Source: Nocardia aurantiaca
GTDB taxonomy: Bacteria > Actinomycetota > Actinomycetes > Mycobacteriales > Mycobacteriaceae
Reading direction: 5' to 3'
Length of the DNA stretch: 64,000 nt
Assembly (NCBI RefSeq): GCF_009708175.1
Contig: NZ_WMBB01000019.1
Location: 1 to 64,000, forward strand
The position numbers and the translations under genes are program-made. Under the pieces are notes generated by a model that did no database searches, was not told the origin of the DNA, and worked only from the letters and a program-made list of their open reading frames with translations. Position 1 is the first letter of the stretch. The number at the start of each line of letters is the position of its first letter. Below are positions 57,390 to 64,000 of the stretch, in pieces.

Positions 57390-59156
57390 GTGACCACCCC
57401 GCAGGAGAAGGCAGCGGCGGCACGGAAGGCGGCGGAGGAGGCGGCGCGGATCGCGGCGGAAGCGGCCGCCGCCGCCGAGGCGGCCGAGAAGGAAGCCGCC
57501 GACCAGGAGGCGGCTGACAAGGCGGCCGCCGCCGACGAGGACGCTGCTGCCGAAGCGGATTCGGGAGCGAAGGCCACGGGCAAAACGAAAGCCGCTGCGG
57601 CGGTTACTGATTCGGCCGATCGGGATGAGGCCGCCGCCCAGGAGATCGCGGCCGGCTACGCCATCGAGGGCCTGGCGCTGGAGCTGGGCACCGTCATCGT
57701 CGGCGGCGCCGTTCATCCCGATGCGCGCGTACGGATCCCGATGAGGACCATGAACCGTCACGGCCTGGTCGCGGGCGCCACCGGTACCGGTAAGACCAAG
57801 ACCGTGCAGAGCATCGCCGAGCAGCTCTCTACGGCGGGCGTGCCGGTGGTGCTGGCCGATATCAAGGGCGACCTGTCGGGCCTGGCCCAGCGGGGACAGT
57901 CCAGTGACAAGCTGCTGGCCCGCGCCCGCGAGACCGGCGACCCGGCCTGGACACCGCAGGGCTTTCCGTGCGAGTTCGTCTCCCTCGGCACCGGCGGCAT
58001 CGGCGTCCCGATCCGCGCCACCATCACCTCCTTCGGTCCGATCCTGCTCAGTAAGGCCTTGGGCCTCAACGAAACCCAGGAATCCACGCTGGGCCTGATC
58101 TTCCATTGGGCGGATCGGAGCGGCTTGGCGCTGCTGGACCTGAAGGACCTGCGCTCGGTCATCGGGTATCTCATCAGCCCGGAGGGTAAGCAGGATCTCA
58201 AAGGCATCGGCGGTGTCTCCGCGCAGACCGCGGGTGTGATCCTGCGCGCGCTGGTGAATCTGGAGGCCGACGGCGGCGACACTTTCTTCGGCGAGCCGGA
58301 GCTCGAGCCCGCCGACCTCATGCGCACCGCGGGCGGGCAGGGCGTCATCACCCTGTTCGAGCTGGGCGCGCAGGCCGCGCGGCCGCAGATGTTCTCGACC
58401 TTCCTGATGTGGGTGCTGGCCGATCTGTTCCAGACCCTGCCCGAGGTCGGCGACGTGGACAAACCCAAGCTGGTCTTCATCTTCGACGAGGCGCATCTGC
58501 TGTTCAACGGCGCATCGAAGGCGTTCCTGAACCAGGTGGAGCAGACCGTGAAGCTGATCCGCTCCAAGGGCGTCGGCGTCTTCTTCTGCACCCAGCTGCC
58601 CACCGACATCCCGAATCCCGTGCTCTCCCAGCTGGGTGCGCGCATCCAGCACGCCCTGCGCGCGTTCACTCCGGAAGATCAGGCGGCCCTGTCCAAGACG
58701 GTGCGCACCTACCCCAAGACCGCCACCTACGACCTCGAGAAGGCGCTCACCTCACTGGGTATCGGTGAGGCCGTGGTGACGGTCCTGTCGGAGCAGGGCG
58801 CGCCCACCCCGGTCGCATGGGCGCGCATGCAGCCGCCGCGCTCGCTCATGGACACCATCGGCGAGGACGGAATCCGTTCCCGCGCACAGCAGTCCACGCT
58901 GTACGGCAAGTACGGCCGGACCATCGACGCGGAATCGGCTTCCGAGATCCTGACCGCGAAGATTCAGGCGGCCGCGCAACAGCAGGCCGAGGAGACCGCG
59001 GTCAAGGGCTCGCGGTCGGCCAAGCCCGTGCCGCAGGAGGAATCGATGGCCGAGAAGATCGTCAACAACCCTGCGTTCAAGAATTTCCTGCGGTCGGCGG
59101 CCACCGTCGCCGGGCGCGAGATCAGCCGCAGCATCTTCGGCACCCGGAAGCGGTAG
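57390..59156 (+). CDS. HerA-like ATPase (DUF853 type)
   Basis: 588 residues from GTG 57390 with GGAGGAAGC upstream. An Ala/Glu/Lys-rich helical N-terminus of about 90 residues is followed by Walker A GATGTGKTKTVQ, Walker B VFIFDEAHLLF and the FFCTQLPTDIP sensor. This matches the bacterial HerA-helicase-like (DUF853) ATPases, whose function is unsettled. It converges with the SDR gene, with only 14 bases between stop codons. Confidence 0.85.
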   Translation: MTTPQEKAAAARKAAEEAARIAAEAAAAAEAAEKEAADQEAADKAAAADEDAAAEADSGAKATGKTKAAAAVTDSADRDEAAAQEIAAGYAIEGLALELGTVIVGGAVHPDARVRIPMRTMNRHGLVAGATGTGKTKTVQSIAEQLSTAGVPVVLADIKGDLSGLAQRGQSSDKLLARARETGDPAWTPQGFPCEFVSLGTGGIGVPIRATITSFGPILLSKALGLNETQESTLGLIFHWADRSGLALLDLKDLRSVIGYLISPEGKQDLKGIGGVSAQTAGVILRALVNLEADGGDTFFGEPELEPADLMRTAGGQGVITLFELGAQAARPQMFSTFLMWVLADLFQTLPEVGDVDKPKLVFIFDEAHLLFNGASKAFLNQVEQTVKLIRSKGVGVFFCTQLPTDIPNPVLSQLGARIQHALRAFTPEDQAALSKTVRTYPKTATYDLEKALTSLGIGEAVVTVLSEQGAPTPVAWARMQPPRSLMDTIGEDGIRSRAQQSTLYGKYGRTIDAESASEILTAKIQAAAQQQAEETAVKGSRSAKPVPQEESMAEKIVNNPAFKNFLRSAATVAGREISRSIFGTRKR

Positions 59157-59170
59157 AGCGGCGTCGCTGA

Positions 59171-59965
59171 TCAGCTGCCCAGCTTCTTGTAGGCGGCGCC
59201 GGCCACCACCGAGGTGATCGAGCGCGGGCCGAACTGCCCGGCCAGGCTCATGCCCTTGCTGATCAGGCCCGGGACCACGCGCATCTTGTTGCGGGCGAGC
59301 GCGTCGATGGTGATCTTGGCGGTGTGGGCTGCGGTGACCCAGATGAACTCCGGGATCTTGTTGCCCATCTCCTCCTGGTCCGGATTGTCGGTGCGCACCG
59401 GGCCGGGGGCCAGCAGTGTGACATTGATGCCGGTGCCCTTGAGCTCACCGCGCAACGACTCGGAGAAGGTGTTCACGAATGCCTTGCTCGCGGAGTAGGT
59501 GGTGTTGTTCGGAATCGGCATATTGCCGGCCGCGGACCCGGTGATCAGGATGCCGCCGGCGCGGCGCTCCAGCATGCCCGGCAGCACGGCCAGCGTGAGG
59601 TCGTGCACGGCGACGGCATTCAATTCCATGATGTCGCGCTCGTAGTCCAGGTCCAGCTTGGCCAGCGGGCCGAAGGTGGAGACACCGGCGTTGTTGCACA
59701 GGATCGCGATATCCCGCGCGGCCAGCTCCTTGGCCAGCGGCGCGCGCTGATCGCGGTCGGACAGATCCACCGCGCGCACCTCGGCCGTGATGCCGTACCG
59801 CTCGGTCAGCCGCTGCGCCAGCTCGGCCAGCAGATCGCCGCGCCGGGCGACGAGGATCAGCGAGTAGCCCCGCGAGGCAAGCTCTTCGGCGAGGGCGGTG
59901 CCGATCCCGGAGGACGCTCCGGTGACGACGGCACGATTGTCGGCGGTGGGTACAGGCAGGCTCAC
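59171..59965 (-). CDS. SDR-family oxidoreductase
   Basis: 264 residues. TGASSGIG at the nucleotide site, NNAG, a Ser in GSAAG and YSASK with catalytic Tyr and Lys are all intact. The C-terminal part (WVTAAHTAKITIDALARNKMRVVPG) resembles mycobacterial membrane-associated short-chain reductases. NADP use is suggested by an Arg pair after the second strand (VARRGD). The substrate is unknown. Confidence 0.88.
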   Translation of the reverse strand: MSLPVPTADNRAVVTGASSGIGTALAEELASRGYSLILVARRGDLLAELAQRLTERYGITAEVRAVDLSDRDQRAPLAKELAARDIAILCNNAGVSTFGPLAKLDLDYERDIMELNAVAVHDLTLAVLPGMLERRAGGILITGSAAGNMPIPNNTTYSASKAFVNTFSESLRGELKGTGINVTLLAPGPVRTDNPDQEEMGNKIPEFIWVTAAHTAKITIDALARNKMRVVPGLISKGMSLAGQFGPRSITSVVAGAAYKKLGS

Positions 59966-60015
59966 GGGTCCCGAGCCTACTCATGCATGAGTGATCTCGG
60001 TGGGCGGGACCGACA

Positions 60016-60048
60016 GGCGGGGTGCGCGCGAGCAGCGCCCACCCCGCC
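60016..60048. terminator. Hairpin downstream of the DUF4189 gene
   Basis: GGCGGGGTG (60016-60024) and CACCCCGCC (60040-60048) pair around a 15-base loop, about 55 bases after the minus-strand DUF4189 gene ends. Confidence 0.4.
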
Positions 60049-60102
60049 CGGGAATATCGGCCCGCCGCCACCGAGCCGATCAGCCCGCGTCGGCGGTATC
60101 GG

Positions 60103-60534
60103 TCAGCCCGCGTTGCGTGTGCACTGGGAGTCGAGGAGCTGGGCAGTGCTCGGGTCGGCGCTGCCCAGGCTCACCATCAGCGGGTTCGGGTCGGGACCGG
60201 CGGCCGCGAAGGCATTGTGCTCGGCGTCGGCCAGGGTGTAGCCGAGGCCCGTGTACAAGGTGCCGTCCCGGTCGACGAGGGCGGCGCACCCATTCGACCA
60301 GCGCAGTGCCACCGTGCAGTTGGCGTGCCCGCACCGGCGCAGCGCTTCGGCGTCCGCGGTGCCCTGGTCGTGGGCGTTCCACGCGGTGGAACCCGCCCAA
60401 TGGTCGCCTTGATCGGAGACCGCCATGGCCCCGTAGAGGTCCTCGGCGGCATTGGCCGTACCCATGCCGCCCGAGATCAGAGCGAAAGCGGCGGAGGCCA
60501 CCACGCCGGTGGCGGTCTTACGAGACAGATGCAT
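60103..60534 (-). CDS. Secreted DUF4189-type protein
   Basis: 143 residues from ATG 60534. A signal peptide ends near GTANAAEDL. The mature part shows YGAMAVSDQGDHWAG, a Cys pattern CGHANCTVALRWSNGCAALV and YTLADAEHNAFAAAG, the signature of DUF4189 secreted proteins common in Nocardia and mycobacteria. Disulfide bonds are likely. Function is unknown. Confidence 0.85.
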   Translation of the reverse strand: MHLSRKTATGVVASAAFALISGGMGTANAAEDLYGAMAVSDQGDHWAGSTAWNAHDQGTADAEALRRCGHANCTVALRWSNGCAALVDRDGTLYTGLGYTLADAEHNAFAAAGPDPNPLMVSLGSADPSTAQLLDSQCTRNAG

Positions 60535-60669
60535 AGAGAATTTCTCCCCCAGGATCGTTGAAGCAGGTGCTTCGCGATCATGGCAGGGCGGTACGACAAC
60601 TCCGACCATCTGAATCGGTTGGCGTATAGGTCATTTCGATTCTGGACGGTAACTTCCCGCCGCCGTGGC

Positions 60670-61260
60670 TCAATTCCTGGGTTTCGGCTCCATGAACGCG
60701 ATGCCCCAATCCAGATGGCCATGCCAGACGCCGGCGATGCGACCGCCCTGGACGGCGGGTTTGGGGTCGCCGATGGGGCCGCCCGCGGCGCGGACGGCGG
60801 CCACGGTGGCGTCCAGGTCGGGGGCGAGGAAGGCGACGCCGACCAGGGCGGGCGCCTTGCCGGAGGACACCGCCTCGATGAAGGGCTCGCCGACGCGATA
60901 GAACGCCATCTCCGGACCCTGCGGGCCGCGCGGGAAGAAGCGGCGGCGTGGCGGAATGCCCAGGACGGCGGTCAGATCGGTGACGGCGTCGTCCAGATCG
61001 GGCGCCCAGTACACGACGTGGTCGATGGCGGTCACGCCGTTCGGGTGGGCAACCGTGGAATCGAGTTCGGGTGCGGACGATTCCAGGTAGGGGACACCGA
61101 GAGTAGCCGGGGCGGCATGGGTTTCGTCGAATCCCCAGGCGGGCTCGCCCAGGGTGCAGGCGACGCCGCCGATGGGGAAGCGGCCGTCGGTGACGGTGAA
61201 ACCCAGGGCCGCCCAGGAGCTCTCGTCTCCGGGCAGTCCCAGGCGGGTGAGGTTCGGCAT
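60670..61260 (-). CDS. VOC-family protein
   Basis: 196 residues from ATG 61260, sharing one base with the upstream stop (TAATG). Two VOC half-domains are visible, starting LTRLGLPGDESSWAALGFTV and ITAIDHVVYWAPDLDDAV-like segments (here AIDHVVYWAPDL). It ends with WGIAFMEP. This VOC subfamily often accompanies fatty-acid or aromatic catabolism genes. The substrate is unknown. Confidence 0.8.
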   Translation of the reverse strand: MPNLTRLGLPGDESSWAALGFTVTDGRFPIGGVACTLGEPAWGFDETHAAPATLGVPYLESSAPELDSTVAHPNGVTAIDHVVYWAPDLDDAVTDLTAVLGIPPRRRFFPRGPQGPEMAFYRVGEPFIEAVSSGKAPALVGVAFLAPDLDATVAAVRAAGGPIGDPKPAVQGGRIAGVWHGHLDWGIAFMEPKPRN

Positions 61261-63287
61261 TACAGCGCCGCCGCCAGGCGGGTGCCCTGGTTGATGGCGC
61301 GCTTGGCGTCGAGTTCGGCGGCCAAGTCGGCGCCGCCGATGAGGTGCACCTTCATGCCCGCGTTCCGCAGCGGCTCCTGCAGGTCGCGCACGGATTCCTG
61401 GCCGGCGCACAGGATCACGTTGTCGCACTCGATGATCCGCGGACGGTGGCGCTTCTCGCCGAAGCTGATGTGCAGGCCACGGTCGTCGATGCGCTCGTAA
61501 TTGACGCCGCCGATCTGCTCGACGCCCTTGGCCTTGACCGCGGCCCGGTGCACCCAGCCGGTGGTCTTGCCCAGGTCCTTGCCGAAGGCGGACGACTTGC
61601 GCTGCAGGAGAACGACTTCGCGGGCGGCGGGGGAGGGCTTGGGGGTGGTGACGAAGCCGGGGACGGTCGGGTCGTCGGAGATACCCCACTCTTCCTTCCA
61701 CTCGTCGAGCTTGAGGCTGGGGTGTCCTTCGACCGTGAGGAATTCGCTCACGTCGAAGCCGATGCCGCCCGCGCCGATGACCGCTACCTTCTTGCCTACC
61801 GGCTTGCCGTCACGCACCAGCTCGGCGTAGGTGAGGACCTTCGGGTGGTCGATGCCCGGGATGTTGGGGATGCGCGGCTTCACGCCGGTGGCCAGGACGA
61901 TCTCGTCGTAGCCGCCCGCGATGAGCTGCTCCGCGGTGGCCTTGGTCCGCAGATGCAAACGCACGCCGGTGATTTCGATCTGCCGGGTGTAGTAGCGGAT
62001 GGTCTCGCTGAACTCTTCCTTGCCCGGGATGCGCCGCGCGATGTCGAACTGACCGCCGATCTTGTCATCGGCCTCGAAAAGGTCCACATGATGCCCGCGC
62101 TGGGCCAGGCTGACCGCGGCGGACAGCCCGGCCGGGCCCGCGCCCACGACGGCGAACCTGCGGGTGCGCCGCGTCGGCAGCAGTTTCAGCTCGGTCTCGT
62201 GCCCGGCGCGCGGATTCAACAGGCAGGACACGGTTTTGGCCTGGAAGGCGTGGTCCAGGCAGGCCTGGTTGCAGGCGATGCAGGTATTGATCTCGTCGGT
62301 CCGCGCGTCCTGCGCCTTGCGCACCCAGTCCGGGTCGGCGAGCAGCGGCCGCGCCAGCGACACCAGGTCGGAGTCGCCGCGGGTGAGGATCTCCTCGGCG
62401 GTCTCGGGCATATTGATGCGGTTGGAGGCGCATACCGGGATGTCCACGATGTCCTTGACCTTCGCGGTCCACTCCACGAACGCCGCGCGTGGCACCGAGG
62501 TGACGATGGTGGGCACCCGGGCCTCGTGCCAGCCGATATCGGTATTGATGATGGTGGCCCCGGCGGCCTCGACATCCTGTGCGACGGCCGCGATTTCGTC
62601 CCAGGTCTGGCCCTTCTCCACGAAGTCCGCCATGGACAGTCGGAACACGATGATGAAGTCCGGCCCGACCGCCTCGCGCACCCGGCGCACGATTTCACCG
62701 GCGATGCGGCGGCGGTTCTCCGGCGACCCGCCCCACTTGTCCTTGCGCTTGTTGGTGCGCTCGGCCAGGAACTGGTTGATGAAATACCCTTCACCACCCA
62801 TGATTTCGACGCCGTCGTACCCGGCGAACTTGGCCAGGGCGGCGCAGCGCGCGTAATCGTCGATGGTCTCCTCGACGCCCTTGGCGGAGAGGGCGCGCGG
62901 TTTGAACGGGTTGATCGGGGCCTTGATGGCCGACGCCGACACGCTGGTCGGCATGTAGGAGTAGCGGCCCGCATGCAGGATCTGCAGTGCGATCTTGCCG
63001 CCCTCGGCGTGCACCGCCTTGGTGACGGCGCGGTGCCGGTACGCCTCGGTCTTAGTGGTCAGCTTGGCGCCGAATGGCAGCAGCCAGCCGGTGCGGTTGG
63101 GCGCGTAGCCGCCCGTGATGATCAGTCCCACACCGCCTTTGGCCCGTTCGGCGAAGTAGGCGGCCAGTCGGTTGGTGTGCCAGGCCCGATCCTCGAGGCC
63201 GGTGTGCATGGAACCCATGACCACGCGATTGCGCAGCGTGGTGAATCCCAGGTCCAGGGGTTCGAACAGATGCGGGTACGCGCTCAT
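61260..63287 (-). CDS. fadH: 2,4-dienoyl-CoA reductase (FadH-type)
   Basis: 675 residues from ATG 63287. An N-terminal old-yellow-enzyme TIM barrel (FEPLDLGFTTLRNRVVMGSM, LQILHAGRYSY) is followed by a 4Fe-4S site CIACNQACLDH and then FAD and NADPH domains (VGAGPAGLSAA, IGAGGIGFD). This is the full FadH architecture, which saturates dienoyl-CoA in unsaturated fatty-acid oxidation. ATG overlaps the PadR stop (ATGA), so both genes are coupled. Confidence 0.92.
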   Translation of the reverse strand: MSAYPHLFEPLDLGFTTLRNRVVMGSMHTGLEDRAWHTNRLAAYFAERAKGGVGLIITGGYAPNRTGWLLPFGAKLTTKTEAYRHRAVTKAVHAEGGKIALQILHAGRYSYMPTSVSASAIKAPINPFKPRALSAKGVEETIDDYARCAALAKFAGYDGVEIMGGEGYFINQFLAERTNKRKDKWGGSPENRRRIAGEIVRRVREAVGPDFIIVFRLSMADFVEKGQTWDEIAAVAQDVEAAGATIINTDIGWHEARVPTIVTSVPRAAFVEWTAKVKDIVDIPVCASNRINMPETAEEILTRGDSDLVSLARPLLADPDWVRKAQDARTDEINTCIACNQACLDHAFQAKTVSCLLNPRAGHETELKLLPTRRTRRFAVVGAGPAGLSAAVSLAQRGHHVDLFEADDKIGGQFDIARRIPGKEEFSETIRYYTRQIEITGVRLHLRTKATAEQLIAGGYDEIVLATGVKPRIPNIPGIDHPKVLTYAELVRDGKPVGKKVAVIGAGGIGFDVSEFLTVEGHPSLKLDEWKEEWGISDDPTVPGFVTTPKPSPAAREVVLLQRKSSAFGKDLGKTTGWVHRAAVKAKGVEQIGGVNYERIDDRGLHISFGEKRHRPRIIECDNVILCAGQESVRDLQEPLRNAGMKVHLIGGADLAAELDAKRAINQGTRLAAAL

Positions 63288-63862
63288 TGCCGAGAGCCTT
63301 TCGGTTCGGACGCCTGCGACCGGGCTGTGTCGCGTTTCAGGGCGTCGAGTACTTCGTCGCACCAGTCGACGAACCCCTCCTCGACGCGGATGCCGCCGCG
63401 CAGGACGAGGTACTGGTGCAGCTTGGGGCCGGTGAGTCGATCCGGCGCGGGGTAGTCCTTCTTCTCGAAGGCGCGGTACAGGTCGAGTCGGTGTGCGTGC
63501 TGGTCGCGGTGGCGCTTCACCTCGGCGATGAGCGCGGGGACATCGCCGAGCGCGGCGGCCCGCAGCTTCACGCCGAGTTCGTTGCGCATGGGTTCCAGGT
63601 CGGCGGGTTCGGCGATCCAGCGAACCAGTTCGGCCCGGCCGGCATCGGAGACGGTGTAGACCTTCTTGTCGGGCCGTCCCTCCTGGGGCACGGTCTCGGC
63701 GTTCACCCAGCCCTGTTCGTCCATGCGCTTGAGCACGCGGTAGATCTGCTGGTGGGTGGCGTTCCAGAAGAATCCGATGGACTTGTCGAAGCGTCGCGCC
63801 AGGTCATACCCCGAGCTGGCGCGTTCGGTCAGCGATACCAGGAGCGCGTGTTCGAGGGCCAT
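63284..63862 (-). CDS. PadR-family transcriptional regulator
   Basis: 192 residues from ATG 63862. MALEHALLVSLTERASSGYDLARRFD with FFWNATHQQIYRVLKRMDEQGWV is the PadR winged helix, followed by the coiled C-terminal dimer domain (Vir_act_alpha_C type). A TATGCA-N6-TGCATA dyad lies 30 bases upstream. It is the first gene of the operon with the dienoyl-CoA reductase and VOC genes, and probably senses a fatty-acid or aromatic compound. Confidence 0.88.
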   Translation of the reverse strand: MALEHALLVSLTERASSGYDLARRFDKSIGFFWNATHQQIYRVLKRMDEQGWVNAETVPQEGRPDKKVYTVSDAGRAELVRWIAEPADLEPMRNELGVKLRAAALGDVPALIAEVKRHRDQHAHRLDLYRAFEKKDYPAPDRLTGPKLHQYLVLRGGIRVEEGFVDWCDEVLDALKRDTARSQASEPKGSRQ

Positions 63863-63891
63863 GCCGCCAGGGTAATTGCTACGAGACGTAC

Positions 63892-63909
63892 TATGCAATT
63901 CAGTGCATA
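63892..63909. promoter_or_regulatory. PadR-type operator dyad
   Basis: TATGCA-attcag-TGCATA, six-base arms with a six-base spacer, upstream of the PadR start. PadR sites typically contain ATGCA/TGCAT or ATGT/ACAT arms. Confidence 0.7.
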
Positions 63910-64000
63910 ATTGCGTCGATGCGCAGCACCGAGCACGGTCACCTTCCCGGGCTCCATCACCCGCGCCTTCGGGGCCTCACCCACGACCTCCGCCGAAACC

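Noticed and set aside
56568..58652. 694-codon minus-strand frame covering the oligoribonuclease and the HerA-like gene
   Set aside because: Only the part from 57194 down is oligoribonuclease. The rest is antisense to the ATPase and composed of Arg/Gly/Leu runs.
61344..63455. 703-codon open frame antisense to the dienoyl-CoA reductase gene
   Set aside because: It mirrors the reductase, whose motifs are unmistakable. The frame is rich in Gly, Val and Asp, the usual product of reading high-GC genes backwards, and lacks motifs.

Overview
The window is high-GC DNA from a mycolic-acid actinomycete, most likely a Nocardia or close relative. This is an inference from third-codon GC bias, GTG/TTG starts, an Lsr2-type protein, LppP/LprE-type and DUF4189-type exported proteins, L,D-transpeptidase and serine beta-lactamase genes, and a cutinase-type hydrolase. 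Two tRNA genes (Lys-CTT and His-GTG) and about 60 protein genes can be supported. Most other open frames are shadows of real genes.

Bases 1 to about 33,550 look like the right-hand part of an integrative conjugative element inserted in the 3' end of tRNA-Lys(CTT). The tyrosine integrase and an excisionase-like HTH gene sit directly beside the tRNA 3' end. The left attachment repeat was not found, so the element probably starts outside the window or its left end is degenerate. Cargo at 0-14 kb holds an HNH protein, a UDG-like protein, a broken IS110 insertion, a NUDIX hydrolase, an Lsr2 silencer, a GIY-YIG-like protein and two large proteins with PD-(D/E)XK-like patches. The transfer core at 14-30 kb is arranged as two divergent operons. 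Leftward run a degenerate methyltransferase-like gene, a DNA methyltransferase, a TraG/VirD4 ATPase, a replication-relaxation protein, a lytic transglycosylase/NlpC-P60 protein and an interrupted cutinase. Rightward run a sigma-like protein, a VirB2-like pilin, a VirB6/TrbL-like protein, a PrgI protein, a VirB4 ATPase and a C5 cytosine methyltransferase. Between the operons lie two opposed arrays of CGGAGAC heptamers at an exact 11-bp pitch, a likely operator, centromere or transfer-origin region.

From 33.8 kb onward the content looks chromosomal: an L,D-transpeptidase, a cyclase-family hydrolase, a MarR/membrane-protein/SDR group, a cluster of three penicillin-recognising proteins (class A beta-lactamase, penicillin-binding lipoprotein, cytoplasmic serine hydrolase), LysR, a thioesterase and a small kinase. 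An amino-acid catabolism block follows, all on the minus strand (Lrp/AsnC regulator, indolepyruvate ferredoxin oxidoreductase, Leu/Val dehydrogenase, permease). Next come a TetR gene with three matching GAATC-N4-GATTC operators around an NTF2-like gene and a shattered flavin monooxygenase pseudogene, then tRNA-His, oligoribonuclease, a HerA-like ATPase, an SDR, a DUF4189 protein, and a PadR/dienoyl-CoA-reductase/VOC operon.

The most unusual signals are the phased heptamer arrays, a 135-codon frame nested inside the C5 methyltransferase gene with its own ribosome site and better codon usage than the host frame, the cutinase split by about 250 residues, the tandem repeats in the VirB6-like tail, and several apparent single-base frameshifts confined to the mobile element.
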